Shown in pieces: positions 1 through 6,530 of a stretch of 13,120 bases of DNA (position 1 is the stretch's first letter; the number at the start of each line of letters is the position of its first letter). This DNA is from W11650 sp963550755. Lineage in GTDB: Bacteria; Bacillota; Clostridia; Lachnospirales; Vallitaleaceae. The notes beneath the pieces are model-generated. The model saw only the letters and a list, made by a program, of their open reading frames with translations. It did not search any database and was not told where the DNA came from. Location of the stretch: positions 1 to 13,120 of the forward strand of contig CAUVDV010000063.1 of the NCBI GenBank assembly GCA_963550755.1, given 5' to 3'. The translations under genes and the position numbers were made by a program.

Positions 1-115
1 AATCCGGGTAGCCAAGGTTGAGGAAGTTGTTCAGGTCGGCGTTGTGATTAAAGTCAAGGTAGTAGAAATTGACGAGCAAGGCCTGATCAACTTATCGCGC
101 AAAGCTTTGCTGTAA
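1..115 (+). CDS. pnp: Polynucleotide phosphorylase, C-terminal S1-domain end (partial)
   Basis: Only the last 37 codons are present; the gene enters from the left edge. The readable end includes RVAKVEEVV, KVVEIDEQG and a final NLSRKALL. This is the pattern at the end of the S1 RNA-binding domain of bacterial PNPase, whose usual form is VKVIEID..GRINLSRK. PNPase is a phosphorolytic 3'-5' exoribonuclease of cytoplasmic RNA turnover; its catalytic RNase PH cores lie outside the window. The reading frame ends in three consecutive in-frame stops (TAA TAG TAG, 113-121). Other S1-domain proteins end similarly, so the assignment rests on this short tail and on dut lying next to it. Confidence 0.75.
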   Translation, partial: IRVAKVEEVVQVGVVIKVKVVEIDEQGLINLSRKALL

Positions 116-170
116 TAGTAGAAAATGCTGTAAGCGGCGGCTGCCTGCCTCGGATATGCTTTAAGAGGCG

Positions 171-196
171 GGCGGCTGAGCCGTCTGTTTTCATTT
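171..196 (+). terminator. Possible intrinsic terminator after pnp
   Basis: A 6-bp stem (171-176 with 180-185, one G-U pair) closes a TGA triloop and is followed by a T-rich run, TGTTTTCATTT. A second perfect hairpin (218-223 with 229-234) lies downstream without a T run. The spacing suits a pnp terminator, but the stem is short and the T run is interrupted. Confidence 0.4.
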
Positions 197-298
197 GATA
201 AGCGTTGGCACGGGCAGGCGGCAGGCATTGCCGCACCCTTAAAGAGAAAGGCCAAGCCGCTAAAAATCAGCAGATTGGCGTTTGGGAAAGGAAAGATA

Positions 299-742
299 AT
301 GCAGAAAATTCAAATCGAGTTGATTCGCTTGGCTAAGGACTTGCCTGTGCCGGCGTATCAAACGGAACTGTCGGCCGGGGTTGACCTGATGGCGGCGGTT
401 GATGAGGAAATTGTTCTTTTACCGGGGGAGATCCGCTTGATTCCAACCGGCGTTAAGCTGGCGGTACCGGACGGCTATGAAGCCCAGGTTCGGCCGCGCA
501 GCGGTCTGGCCTTAAAGCACGGTATTTCCATGGTTAACTGCGTCGGTACGATTGACGCTGATTACCGGGTCGAGATCGTCGTTATTTTAATCAATCATTG
601 CCGTGAGACGTTTGCTTTTAAACGGGGCGACCGGATTGCTCAGCTGGTGATTAATCCGATCGTGCAGGCTGATTTTCGCGAGGTAGAAGAACTGGCTGCG
701 ACAGAGCGGGGCGAGGGCGGCTTCGGTCATACCGGGAAATAG
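299..742 (+). CDS. dut: Deoxyuridine 5'-triphosphate nucleotidohydrolase (dUTPase)
   Basis: This 147-residue protein hydrolyses dUTP to dUMP and pyrophosphate, which keeps uracil out of DNA and feeds thymidylate synthesis. All five motifs of trimeric dUTPases are visible in order: AGVDLMA (motif 1), PRSGLALKHGI (motif 2), GTIDADYRVEI (motif 3), RGDRIAQLVI (motif 4) and RGEGGFGHTGK (motif 5, the C-terminal arm over the active site). The length is typical. I chose the ATG at 299 because a GGAAAGGAAAG purine tract sits just upstream; an in-frame TTG at 275 would add eight residues with no better signal. Motif 3 has Val where the family usually has Gly (DYRGE). It is followed by a purine-rich gap and the pseudouridine synthase gene, possibly in the same transcript. 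Confidence 0.95.
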   Translation: MQKIQIELIRLAKDLPVPAYQTELSAGVDLMAAVDEEIVLLPGEIRLIPTGVKLAVPDGYEAQVRPRSGLALKHGISMVNCVGTIDADYRVEIVVILINHCRETFAFKRGDRIAQLVINPIVQADFREVEELAATERGEGGFGHTGK

Positions 743-821
743 AAGAAATAGGGAAAACAGAGGCAACAGGCAAGCCGGGAAAATACAGAAAGCAGGAAAA
801 ACAAGGAAAGTAGGAAATATT

Positions 822-1733
822 GTGCGGGAGATTACCATTGAGGAAAAGAACAGCGGACAGCGGCTGGATAAGTATTTGCTTCGTTATTTTCCGCAAATGC
901 CCAAAAGCTTTCTTTATAAAATGCTGCGTAAAAAAAACATTTGCTTGAATCAGCAAAAAGCCGCGGGCAGTGAGATTCTGGCGGCAGCCGACCGAATTCA
1001 AATTTATTTTTCGGAGCAAACCTTAGCGGAGTTTGGGCGCAGCAACCGGACGGCGGCAGAGCAAACCTTTGCGGTTTTGTATGAAGATGAGGACGTGCTG
1101 GTAGTCAATAAGCCGGCCGGGCTCTTATCGCAGCCGAACGGGAAGGACGCCGATTTGATTGATGAACTGTCCGGCTACTTGCCGGGCGAGCGCTTTGGCG
1201 TGGTCAGCCGGTTAGACCGCAATACGACCGGCGCGGTGATTGTCGGCAAAAATATTAAAAGCTTGCAGTATTTAAATCAAATCCCGATTCAAAAAATCTA
1301 TCATGCTATTTTGTGCGGTAAATTAGACCAAGAACTGCTGCTTCGCGATTATCTGCAAAAAGAAGAAAAAAATAACCGGGTGCGGGTCTGCCAAGACTTG
1401 GAAAAAATGGGTGCAGGCGGCCAAGAGATTGTGACCAAAGTGGTTCCGTTGGCGCAAAAGGGTGATTTTACCCTGGTGCAGGCGGAAATTAAACATGGCA
1501 AGCCCCATCAGATCCGGGCGCATTTAGCCAGTATTGGCCGGCCGATTCTGGGGGACTTTAAATACGGACGGCGGGAGCGCAATGAAGATTTTCGCCGGCG
1601 GTATGGTTTAAGCGGCCAACTCCTGCACTGCCATCAGGTGATTTGGGATCGGCACCGGGTGACGGCGCCTTATCCGGTAATGTTTGCCCGGATAAAACAA
1701 GATTTATTTGCAAACTTAACTTTTCCGTATTGA
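822..1733 (+). CDS. RluA-family RNA pseudouridine synthase
   Basis: A 303-residue enzyme that converts uridine to pseudouridine in structured RNA, most often 23S rRNA. The N-terminus (about residues 12-60) looks like an S4 RNA-binding domain (QRLDKYLLRYF, then a basic FLYKMLRKKN helix). The catalytic domain follows. VVNKPAGLLSQP is the usual opening strand. SRLDRNTTGAVIV carries the catalytic aspartate (D132), with Ser where many relatives have His in HRLD. GKPHQIRAHLASIG and GDFKYG are the family's conserved C-terminal motifs. The start is GTG at 822, preceded by a purine-rich AGGAAAGTAGGAAA stretch. The exact target (RluC, RluD or RluA type) cannot be told from sequence, so no symbol is given. 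Confidence 0.93.
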   Translation: MREITIEEKNSGQRLDKYLLRYFPQMPKSFLYKMLRKKNICLNQQKAAGSEILAAADRIQIYFSEQTLAEFGRSNRTAAEQTFAVLYEDEDVLVVNKPAGLLSQPNGKDADLIDELSGYLPGERFGVVSRLDRNTTGAVIVGKNIKSLQYLNQIPIQKIYHAILCGKLDQELLLRDYLQKEEKNNRVRVCQDLEKMGAGGQEIVTKVVPLAQKGDFTLVQAEIKHGKPHQIRAHLASIGRPILGDFKYGRRERNEDFRRRYGLSGQLLHCHQVIWDRHRVTAPYPVMFARIKQDLFANLTFPY

Positions 1734-1756
1734 CCAAAAGCAAAGCTTGCGAACGG

Positions 1757-1920
1757 GCAGAAAACGAAGTTTTCAATTAGGGAAGATTTCCTGCCAGGCA
1801 GAAGCAAAGTTTTCAATCAGGGGAGACTACCGTCTGGAAGAAAACGGAGCGTGTAATCGGGAAAAATTGCCGTCTGAGCCGAAAGCAAAGCTGGCGATTG
1901 ACGGGTTTGCCGGCTTGGGG
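1757..1920 (+). repeat. Degenerate tandem repeat, four units of about 41 bp
   Basis: Four diverged copies lie end to end, roughly 1757-1797, 1798-1838, 1839-1879 and 1880-1920. Shared landmarks are a GCAGAAA/AGAAAACG start, an AAGTTTTCAAT-like block in units 1 and 2, a (A/C)GGGRA block, and a CCGTCTG or CCTGCC block near the end. Units need one-base indels to align. A related partial piece (GCAAAGCT) precedes at 1740. A 62-codon TTG-started frame (1747-1935) crosses it, but 41 is not a multiple of three and its peptide shows no repeat, so I treat the tract as non-coding. Confidence 0.55.
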
Positions 1921-1952
1921 ACAGGGGAAAATTGAGTTAAAAAGGATGGAAT

Positions 1953-2492
1953 ATGGGCTATTGGGCATCGAGAGGGCTGCGCGGCGATACTTTTGAGGAA
2001 TTGATTAATTTGGCCAATGAACGATACCGGACGGCCGGTTTGGCACTGGTGCAGAAGATACCGACGCCGATTAAGCCGGTCGAACTCGATCCGCAGCGGG
2101 GCAATATTAAAAAGGCTTATTTTGAAAAACGCTCAACGGTTGATTATATCGGGGTAGCGCAGGGGATTCCAATTTGCTTTGATGCGAAAAACATTCAGAA
2201 AGAAGTTCTGCCGCTGGCGAATATTCATGAGCATCAGCTGGAATTTATGGCCGATTTTGAAAAACAGGAAGGCATCAGTTTTTTTTTGATTCGGTTTGAG
2301 GCGGAAGAAGCGGTGTATCTCTTACCTTACCGATTTGTGGCTGACTTTGCGAAAAAAAGCAAGACGGGCGGCCGGAAAAGCATTCCGTTGGCCGAGATCC
2401 GGCAAAACGGCTTTGCGGCCGAGGTGCAGCAGGGCTATTTTGTGCATTATTTAGAGGCGCTCAATCAATATTTGCAGGCGAAAAAGCAGTAA
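1953..2492 (+). CDS. recU: Holliday junction resolvase RecU
   Basis: A 179-residue endonuclease that resolves four-way DNA junctions in recombination and repair, partnering RuvAB in Bacillota in place of RuvC. Family motifs in order: an N-terminal RGLRGDTFEELIN and NERYRTAGLALVQKIPTPIK block, then the nuclease core STVDYIGVAQGIPICFDAKN, then NIHEHQLEFM and GISFFLIRF. The core supplies the metal-binding D of STVDY and the D-x-K of FDAKN; Bacillus RecU has E-x-K there. The N-terminal basic arm seen in Bacillus is shorter here. The start is ATG at 1953 with AAAGGATGG upstream. The gene fits functionally with recA about 4 kb downstream. Confidence 0.95.
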   Translation: MGYWASRGLRGDTFEELINLANERYRTAGLALVQKIPTPIKPVELDPQRGNIKKAYFEKRSTVDYIGVAQGIPICFDAKNIQKEVLPLANIHEHQLEFMADFEKQEGISFFLIRFEAEEAVYLLPYRFVADFAKKSKTGGRKSIPLAEIRQNGFAAEVQQGYFVHYLEALNQYLQAKKQ

Positions 2493-2525
2493 CTCAGTTT
2501 GATAGAACAGTTTTTTACGCAGGGA

Positions 2526-2695
2526 TTCGCCAAAAGACGTTGCCTTTTCGCTGGATTCGTTCGTCAAAAGACAGTGTTTTTTTGCTTGATTTGTTCGCCA
2601 AAAGACTTTGCTTTTTTGCTTGGTTTGTTCACCAAAAGACTTTGCCTTTTTGCTTGGTTAGCTCGCCAAAAGGCTTTGTCCTTTCGCTTAGTCCG
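2526..2695 (+). repeat. 34-bp tandem repeat, five copies
   Basis: Five consecutive units of exactly 34 bp begin at 2526, 2560, 2594, 2628 and 2662. Each opens with TTCGCCAAAAGAC or a one- or two-base variant and continues with a TTTGCCTTTTTGCTTGG-like block. A sixth, badly decayed unit may follow (2696-2729). Within a unit CCAAAAG can pair with the CTTTTTG/TTGG part, so the RNA would form a row of small hairpins. A 76-codon frame (2499-2729) crosses the array, but the 34-bp period shifts frame every unit and its start is weak, so it is probably not a gene. The array begins 34 bp after the recU stop. Confidence 0.9.
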
Positions 2696-2873
2696 CGGTT
2701 CGTTTAAGGACGTGTTTTTCGTCGGGTAGATAAGGATGACGGGCAAAAGGATTTAACCGTTTGCCGGAAAGGCGGACACCAGAAACAAAACAGTTTATAG
2801 AAAGTAATGCAGCATTTCACGGGGAAGCTGCGGGATAAAAGAGGATTAAAGATAGAAAAAAGGGGGGAAAAGA
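2696..2873 (+). other. Rest of the recU-lipoprotein gap
   Basis: The 381-bp gap after recU is filled by the 34-bp array, then this stretch. It holds a possible decayed repeat unit, a small hairpin (GCAGC 2809-2813 with GCTGC 2827-2831), and a very purine-rich run ending in AAAAAAGGGGGGAAAAGA, which contains the ribosome binding site of the lipoprotein gene. I see no convincing promoter. Confidence 0.5.
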
Positions 2874-4286
2874 ATGTTAAAAATTAAATTTAAGAAAATA
2901 GTGTCGATAATTTGCCTGATGATGACGATAATTATATTGAGTGCTTGCGGGGAAAGCGGCAGGACCGGTCAGCCCGCCGCTTCGGGAAAGGAACCGGCTG
3001 AAAAACAGGAAAAACAGACAGCCGAGCAGGAGGAAGCGGCCAAGCGGCAGGCGGAGGAAGAAGCCAAGAAAGCCGAAGAAGAAAGAAAAGCGGCAGAAGA
3101 AGAACGGCTGAAAGCCTTGGCGGCGGAGCAGATGGAAAAAGCCGATTATATGGCCAGAGGCTATTATTATGATGAGGCGATCGCTGAGCTTGCCGCATCG
3201 GAAGCGGCTGGGCGCCCGGAAATACAGGCCAAAATCGCCGAGATCCAGGCGCTGAAAGACGCTTTGGTCAAATATGAGGGTGACACCTATCATATTTTCT
3301 TTCATAGTTTGATTATTGACCCGGCGGCGGCGTTTGCTTCGCCGACGTCTAACGGTTATAACTTTTGGATGACGACGGTTGACGAGTTTAAGGGGATGCT
3401 GCCGATCCTGCTGAAAAAAGATTTTGTCATTTACCGGCTGGAAGATATGCTGGATTATGATGAAGCCGGCAATGCCAAAGCCAAAGATATTTATTTGCCG
3501 GCCGGCAAAAAGCCGCTGATCTTATCGGTTGACGATGTGAATTATTATGAGTATATGCAGCGGGATAAGTGTTTTCCGGTGCGGCTGGAAATCAATGACC
3601 AAAACGAAGTGGTGACTTTGGTGCGGCAGGCGGACGGGACTTTGGCGCAGACCTATGACGGCGATGTTTTTCCGATCGTCGAGCAGTTTGTCAAAGAGCA
3701 TCCGGAGTTTTCCTGGCGGGGAGCAAAAGGAATCGTGGCTATGACCGGCTACGAAGGGGTGTTCGGCTATCGTTTAAATGAGCTGCAAAAGTTTCGGACA
3801 GCAGCGGATGCTAAGCTTCCGGTGCATACGCCGGAAGAAGAAGCGGAAATTGAGGCCGGAGCCATGCGGGTAGCACAGGGCTTGCGGGCCAACGGCTGGG
3901 AACTGGCCTGTCACAGCTTTACGCATGGTCAGTATTTCCGCAAGGGCACGATTACGGTTGAGCAGTTAAAGTATGAGGTCAATGAGTTTAACCGCAAAAT
4001 CATTCCCTATACCGGGGAAATGAAGATTTTTATTTCACCCTTCGGCATGCATTTAAAGGGCGATGACCCGCGCTTTAAGTATTTGACGGAAGAAGCGGGC
4101 TATCCGATTTTTTGTCCGGTCGGCAAGCATATGACGACCTTTTATGCCGGTAAGGGCATGAGTCAGGAAAGGCTGAACTTGGACGGTTTGACCTTGAAGC
4201 ATCAGCCGCAGAATGCCTGGAAGTTTTTTACTTTGGAAGAGATTGACAGCTTTATTGACAAAACCCGGCCGGAACTTATTTGGTAA
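2874..4286 (+). CDS. Lipoprotein with coiled coil and polysaccharide deacetylase (NodB-like) domain
   Basis: A 470-residue predicted lipoprotein. Residues 1-25 are a type II signal peptide with basic n-region, hydrophobic core and lipobox LSAC (lipidated C25). A Gly/Ser linker and a Lys/Glu/Ala-rich helix (about 40-100, KKAEEERKAAEEER type) follow, probably a coiled-coil spacer from the membrane. The C-terminal half resembles carbohydrate esterase family 4. SVDDVNYY gives the paired aspartates (D220, D221), CHSFTHG gives the H-x3-H metal site (H347, H351), and ISPFG (387-391) matches the R-x-P-x-G motif but lacks its Arg. About 125 residues separate the DD and HxxxH motifs, more than usual in peptidoglycan deacetylases. 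The likely substrate is an N-acetylated cell-wall or surface sugar; activity is uncertain because of the altered motif. Confidence 0.85.
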   Translation: MLKIKFKKIVSIICLMMTIIILSACGESGRTGQPAASGKEPAEKQEKQTAEQEEAAKRQAEEEAKKAEEERKAAEEERLKALAAEQMEKADYMARGYYYDEAIAELAASEAAGRPEIQAKIAEIQALKDALVKYEGDTYHIFFHSLIIDPAAAFASPTSNGYNFWMTTVDEFKGMLPILLKKDFVIYRLEDMLDYDEAGNAKAKDIYLPAGKKPLILSVDDVNYYEYMQRDKCFPVRLEINDQNEVVTLVRQADGTLAQTYDGDVFPIVEQFVKEHPEFSWRGAKGIVAMTGYEGVFGYRLNELQKFRTAADAKLPVHTPEEEAEIEAGAMRVAQGLRANGWELACHSFTHGQYFRKGTITVEQLKYEVNEFNRKIIPYTGEMKIFISPFGMHLKGDDPRFKYLTEEAGYPIFCPVGKHMTTFYAGKGMSQERLNLDGLTLKHQPQNAWKFFTLEEIDSFIDKTRPELIW

Positions 4287-4308
4287 GGGCAGAGGCAGCA
4301 AACGCAAA

Positions 4309-4325
4309 GCGGCTGAAATAGCCGC
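4309..4325 (+). terminator. Hairpin after the lipoprotein gene, weak terminator candidate
   Basis: A perfect 6-bp GC-rich stem (GCGGCT with AGCCGC) closes a GAAAT loop 23 bp after the stop codon. Only a mixed AGGATTTATC follows, not a clean T run, so termination is uncertain. Confidence 0.3.
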
Positions 4326-4340
4326 AGGATTTATCATAAG

Positions 4341-4394
4341 TAAGCCTTAGCTGCAAATCGCAGTGCGGCACAGTATTCAATCAAATACGGCTTA
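4341..4394 (+). other. Predicted three-way-junction RNA fold
   Basis: An outer stem TAAGCC (4341-4346) pairs perfectly with GGCTTA (4389-4394). It encloses two perfect hairpins: CTGC/GCAG (4351-4354 with 4360-4363) and GTATT/AATAC (4373-4377 with 4384-4388). The second hairpin abuts the outer stem and could stack on it. It lies in the 214-bp gap before the small membrane gene. I do not recognise a riboswitch or ribozyme core (no hammerhead CUGANGA/GAAA), and the stems are short, so chance folding is possible. Confidence 0.3.
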
Positions 4395-4500
4395 GGTGTT
4401 AAGCAGGCGGCAGCGGCCGAATATTCCTTTATAACAGGCTTTCTGCCGATCAAGCCCTGAGCGGCAACATCAAATCGATCATGAAAAACAGGAGGTAATT

Positions 4501-4611
4501 ATGTTAGAAAGATATTTACTGTATGACATTTTTATGCTGGTAGTTAGCGGCGTGCTTGCAGTTGCGGGTTGGAAGATTGGCAGCGCTTTAAGAAAAGCCA
4601 AGAAAAACTAA
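4501..4611 (+). CDS. Small single-pass membrane protein, 36 residues
   Basis: A short ORF with an excellent ribosome binding site (AGGAGG, then TAATT before the ATG). The peptide begins MLERYLLYDIF, continues with a hydrophobic stretch of about 15 residues (LVVSGVLAVAG) and ends in a basic tail (ALRKAKKN). This predicts one transmembrane helix with the C-terminus in the cytoplasm by the positive-inside rule. It is too short for most gene callers. I do not recognise a family. The strong Shine-Dalgarno, hydrophobic-then-basic layout and clean stop favour a real product; conservation is unknown. It stands alone, with no close partner gene on either side. Confidence 0.6.
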   Translation: MLERYLLYDIFMLVVSGVLAVAGWKIGSALRKAKKN

Positions 4612-4895
4612 TCTTTCCTATATTTGATCGAAACCGTCTTTTTTATTTGGAGCGGAAACAGAGCAAAAAGCCAAGGAAAAAGCTGAGCAGCGAAAAACTA
4701 TTTATGCTTGGCAGGATACGAGAGCCAAAAGCGGGAAAAATTGAGCGGCTGACCGCAAAAGGATTTTTTCCTCTTTTGGTTTGAAAAAATAAAAGGCTTT
4801 GCCCAAAATGGATGGCGTATGTTTTTAGAAAGTTTGCTTTCAGGCGGAATATCAAGCATAAGCAGCGATGGTGCGGTTGGTCTGTAGCAGCAGGT
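4612..4895 (+). other. Gap between the small membrane gene and the rho control region
   Basis: AT-rich, A-run-rich sequence without a credible gene. A 71-codon frame beginning with TTG at 4569 overlaps the small membrane ORF in another frame, has no ribosome binding site and gives a Lys/Phe-rich peptide with no features. The only clear structure is the long hairpin at 4724-4780. A stray AAAAGGCTTTGCCC (4791-4804) resembles the core of the 34-bp repeat unit upstream. Confidence 0.5.
4724..4780. terminator. Long imperfect hairpin, possible terminator
   Basis: Three nested pairings share one axis: GCCAAAAG (4724-4731) with CTTTTGGT (4773-4780), GGGAAAAAT (4733-4741) with ATTTTTTCC (4763-4771), and GCGG (4745-4748) with CCGC (4753-4756) around a CTGA loop. 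It is followed by TTTGAAAAAA, not a T run. It could insulate the rho promoter from upstream transcription or be a relic of a repeat element. Confidence 0.4.
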
Positions 4896-4913
4896 TGAGA
4901 ACGTTTGTTCTCA
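4896..4913. promoter_or_regulatory. LexA (SOS) box upstream of rho-recA
   Basis: A perfect 7+7 bp palindrome, TGAGAAC-GTTT-GTTCTCA, contains GAAC-N4-GTTC, the core of the Gram-positive LexA/DinR operator. It ends 12 bp before the -35 of the rho promoter. Presence of recA in the same transcription unit strongly supports a LexA role. The position upstream of the -35, not over the core promoter, is less usual; a second weak promoter (TTGAGA at 4895, TTTAAT at 4920, 19-bp spacer) would overlap it. Confidence 0.8.
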
Positions 4914-4925
4914 TTAAATTTTAAT

Positions 4926-4954
4926 TTTACATTTTTACGGCGGTCTGGTATAAT
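4926..4954 (+). promoter_or_regulatory. SigA-type promoter of rho-recA
   Basis: TTTACA (4926-4931) and TATAAT (4949-4954) are separated by exactly 17 bp, with an extended -10 TG at 4946-4947. A second TATAAT follows directly at 4955-4960. Transcription would start near 4961, about 79 nt before the rho start. Confidence 0.85.
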
Positions 4955-4973
4955 TATAATATAGTGAATTCTG

Positions 4974-5015
4974 ATTTTATCTATTTTCTATTCTTTTTCT
5001 TTATTCCCCTTTATT
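4974..5015 (+). promoter_or_regulatory. G-free pyrimidine-rich leader of rho
   Basis: These 42 nt contain no G and eight C residues, including a CCCC run, in a U-rich background. Unstructured C-over-G RNA of this kind is what Rho binds (rut character), and autogenous control of rho through its leader is known in other bacteria. A strong GGAGGT (5031-5036) then sets the rho start. Confidence 0.45.
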
Positions 5016-5039
5016 GAAATAAATAACCGAGGAGGTAGT

Positions 5040-6485
5040 ATGAACAGTAGTATTGATTATTCTAAATTTAAAGTAAGCGAATTGCGGCGGTTGGCGCAGA
5101 CAGAACTGGGGATTCAAGACGCTAAGGTTTTTTTAAAAAGCCAGTTGGTCGATTTGCTGACTAAAAATGAAGAAAAAAAAGCAGAAACAACAAGTGCAAA
5201 AAAAATGGGGGCTGCGCCCAAACGACATTATTCGGCGGATAAAGAAAAAATGGAACCATCCGCCGATGCAAAAAGCATGAGACCGGAAAAACCGGAGGAA
5301 AAAAATAGCCGGGAATATCGGGAAGAAACCGAAGAAAATTCTATGCCGGAGGAAATGATGAAGCTGGACAGCGGCAATGTCGCTTACGGCTTGCTGGAGG
5401 TTTTGCCGGACGGCTTTGGCTTTATCCGGAGTGACAATTATATGCCGGGCGAGAATGACGTGTATGTCGCGCCCTCGCAGATCCGCCGTTTTCAGCTGCA
5501 AACCGGCGATATCATCAGCGGCAGCATTCGGAAGAGCAAGGAAAAAGAAAAGTTCCAGGCGCTGCTTTATGTCAACACGGTTAACGGTCAACCGGCCAGC
5601 GCGGTCATCGGCCGGCCAAGGTTTGAAGATTTAACGCCGATTTTCCCGAATGAAAGGATCTCTCTGGCCACGGAATACAACAATTATTCGCTGCGTTTGA
5701 TGGATTTTATTGCGCCGATCGGCAAAGGGCAGAGAGGAATGATTGTATCGCCGCCGAAAGCCGGTAAAACGACTCTGCTTAAAAAAGTGGCCAATGCCAT
5801 TACCCAAAATCATCTGGAGATTAATTTGATTGTCCTGCTGATTGACGAAAGGCCGGAGGAAGTGACCGATATTAAACGGTCGATTCACGGCGGCAAAGTG
5901 GAAGTCATTCATTCGACTTTTGATGAGCTGCCGGAACATCATAAGCGGGTAGCGGAAATGGTGTTAGCCAGGGCGCAGAGAATGGTGGAGCAGAAAGAGG
6001 ATGTGGTCATTTTGCTGGACAGCATTACCAGGCTTGCCAGAGCCTATAATTTGATTATTCCTTCCAGCGGTCGGACCTTGTCGGGCGGTCTTGACCCGGC
6101 GGCGCTGTACATGCCAAAAAAGTTTTTCGGTGCGGCCAGAAATATTGAGGAAGGCGGGAGTCTGACTATTTTAGCAACGGCGCTGGTTGACACCGGTTCC
6201 AAGATGGATGATGTGATTTTTGAGGAATTTAAAGGCACCGGCAATATGGAACTGGTACTTGACAGAAAACTGCAGGAAAAAAATATTTTTCCGGCGATTG
6301 ATATCACTAAATCCGGTACCAGACGGGATGATTTGCTGTACTTGCCGGTAGAAGCGGAAGCCGCGGCTAAGCTGCGCCGGATGACAAACAATATGCGCTC
6401 GGAAGACGTGATCGAGGGTATGCTGCGTACTTTTGCCACGACCAGAACCAATGAGGAATACTGCAAAAGAATCATTGAGATGTAG
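5040..6485 (+). CDS. rho: Transcription termination factor Rho
   Basis: A 481-residue hexameric RNA-dependent ATPase that ends transcription of untranslated RNA. Domains in order: Rho N-terminal helical domain (about 8-42, SKFKVSELRRLA and KSQLVDLLT); a charged, low-complexity insert (about 43-110, Lys/Glu-rich); the cold-shock-like primary RNA-binding domain (about 115-180, GLLEVLPDGFGFIR and NDVYVAPSQIRRF); and the RecA-type motor. The motor shows Walker A PPKAGKT (K243 in the P-loop), DERPEEVTD, Walker B VVILLDSITRLARAYN (D327), the Q-loop SGRTLSGGLDP and the R-loop DTGSKMDDVIFEEFKGTGN. All catalytic elements appear intact. The insert between the helical and RNA-binding domains is typical of Clostridia-type Rho and of unknown function. 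recA follows after 45 bp in the same direction. Confidence 0.97.
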   Translation: MNSSIDYSKFKVSELRRLAQTELGIQDAKVFLKSQLVDLLTKNEEKKAETTSAKKMGAAPKRHYSADKEKMEPSADAKSMRPEKPEEKNSREYREETEENSMPEEMMKLDSGNVAYGLLEVLPDGFGFIRSDNYMPGENDVYVAPSQIRRFQLQTGDIISGSIRKSKEKEKFQALLYVNTVNGQPASAVIGRPRFEDLTPIFPNERISLATEYNNYSLRLMDFIAPIGKGQRGMIVSPPKAGKTTLLKKVANAITQNHLEINLIVLLIDERPEEVTDIKRSIHGGKVEVIHSTFDELPEHHKRVAEMVLARAQRMVEQKEDVVILLDSITRLARAYNLIIPSSGRTLSGGLDPAALYMPKKFFGAARNIEEGGSLTILATALVDTGSKMDDVIFEEFKGTGNMELVLDRKLQEKNIFPAIDITKSGTRRDDLLYLPVEAEAAAKLRRMTNNMRSEDVIEGMLRTFATTRTNEEYCKRIIEM

Positions 6486-6530
6486 CGAGCTTAAAAAAAA
6501 TAAGACAGGCGAAAGCAGAAAGGATATAGT

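Noticed and set aside
1747..1935. 62-codon ORF over the 41-bp repeats
   Set aside because: TTG start with no ribosome binding site, repeat period not a multiple of three, and no recognisable protein features.
2526..2695. CRISPR array
   Set aside because: Units are directly abutting 34-mers with no unique spacers, and no cas genes are present.
2499..2729. 76-codon ORF over the 34-bp array, and a 60-codon ORF on the opposite strand
   Set aside because: Frame shifts from unit to unit, low-complexity peptide, no good ribosome binding site; a by-product of stop-free repeats.
2877..3305. 142-codon minus-strand ORF opposite the lipoprotein
   Set aside because: Phe/Leu/Arg-rich shadow of the Lys/Glu-rich coding strand; the plus-strand gene has signal peptide and domain motifs.
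4569..4784. 71-codon ORF
   Set aside because: Overlaps the well-supported 36-residue ORF in another frame, lacks a ribosome binding site and crosses a hairpin; peptide is Lys/Phe-biased.
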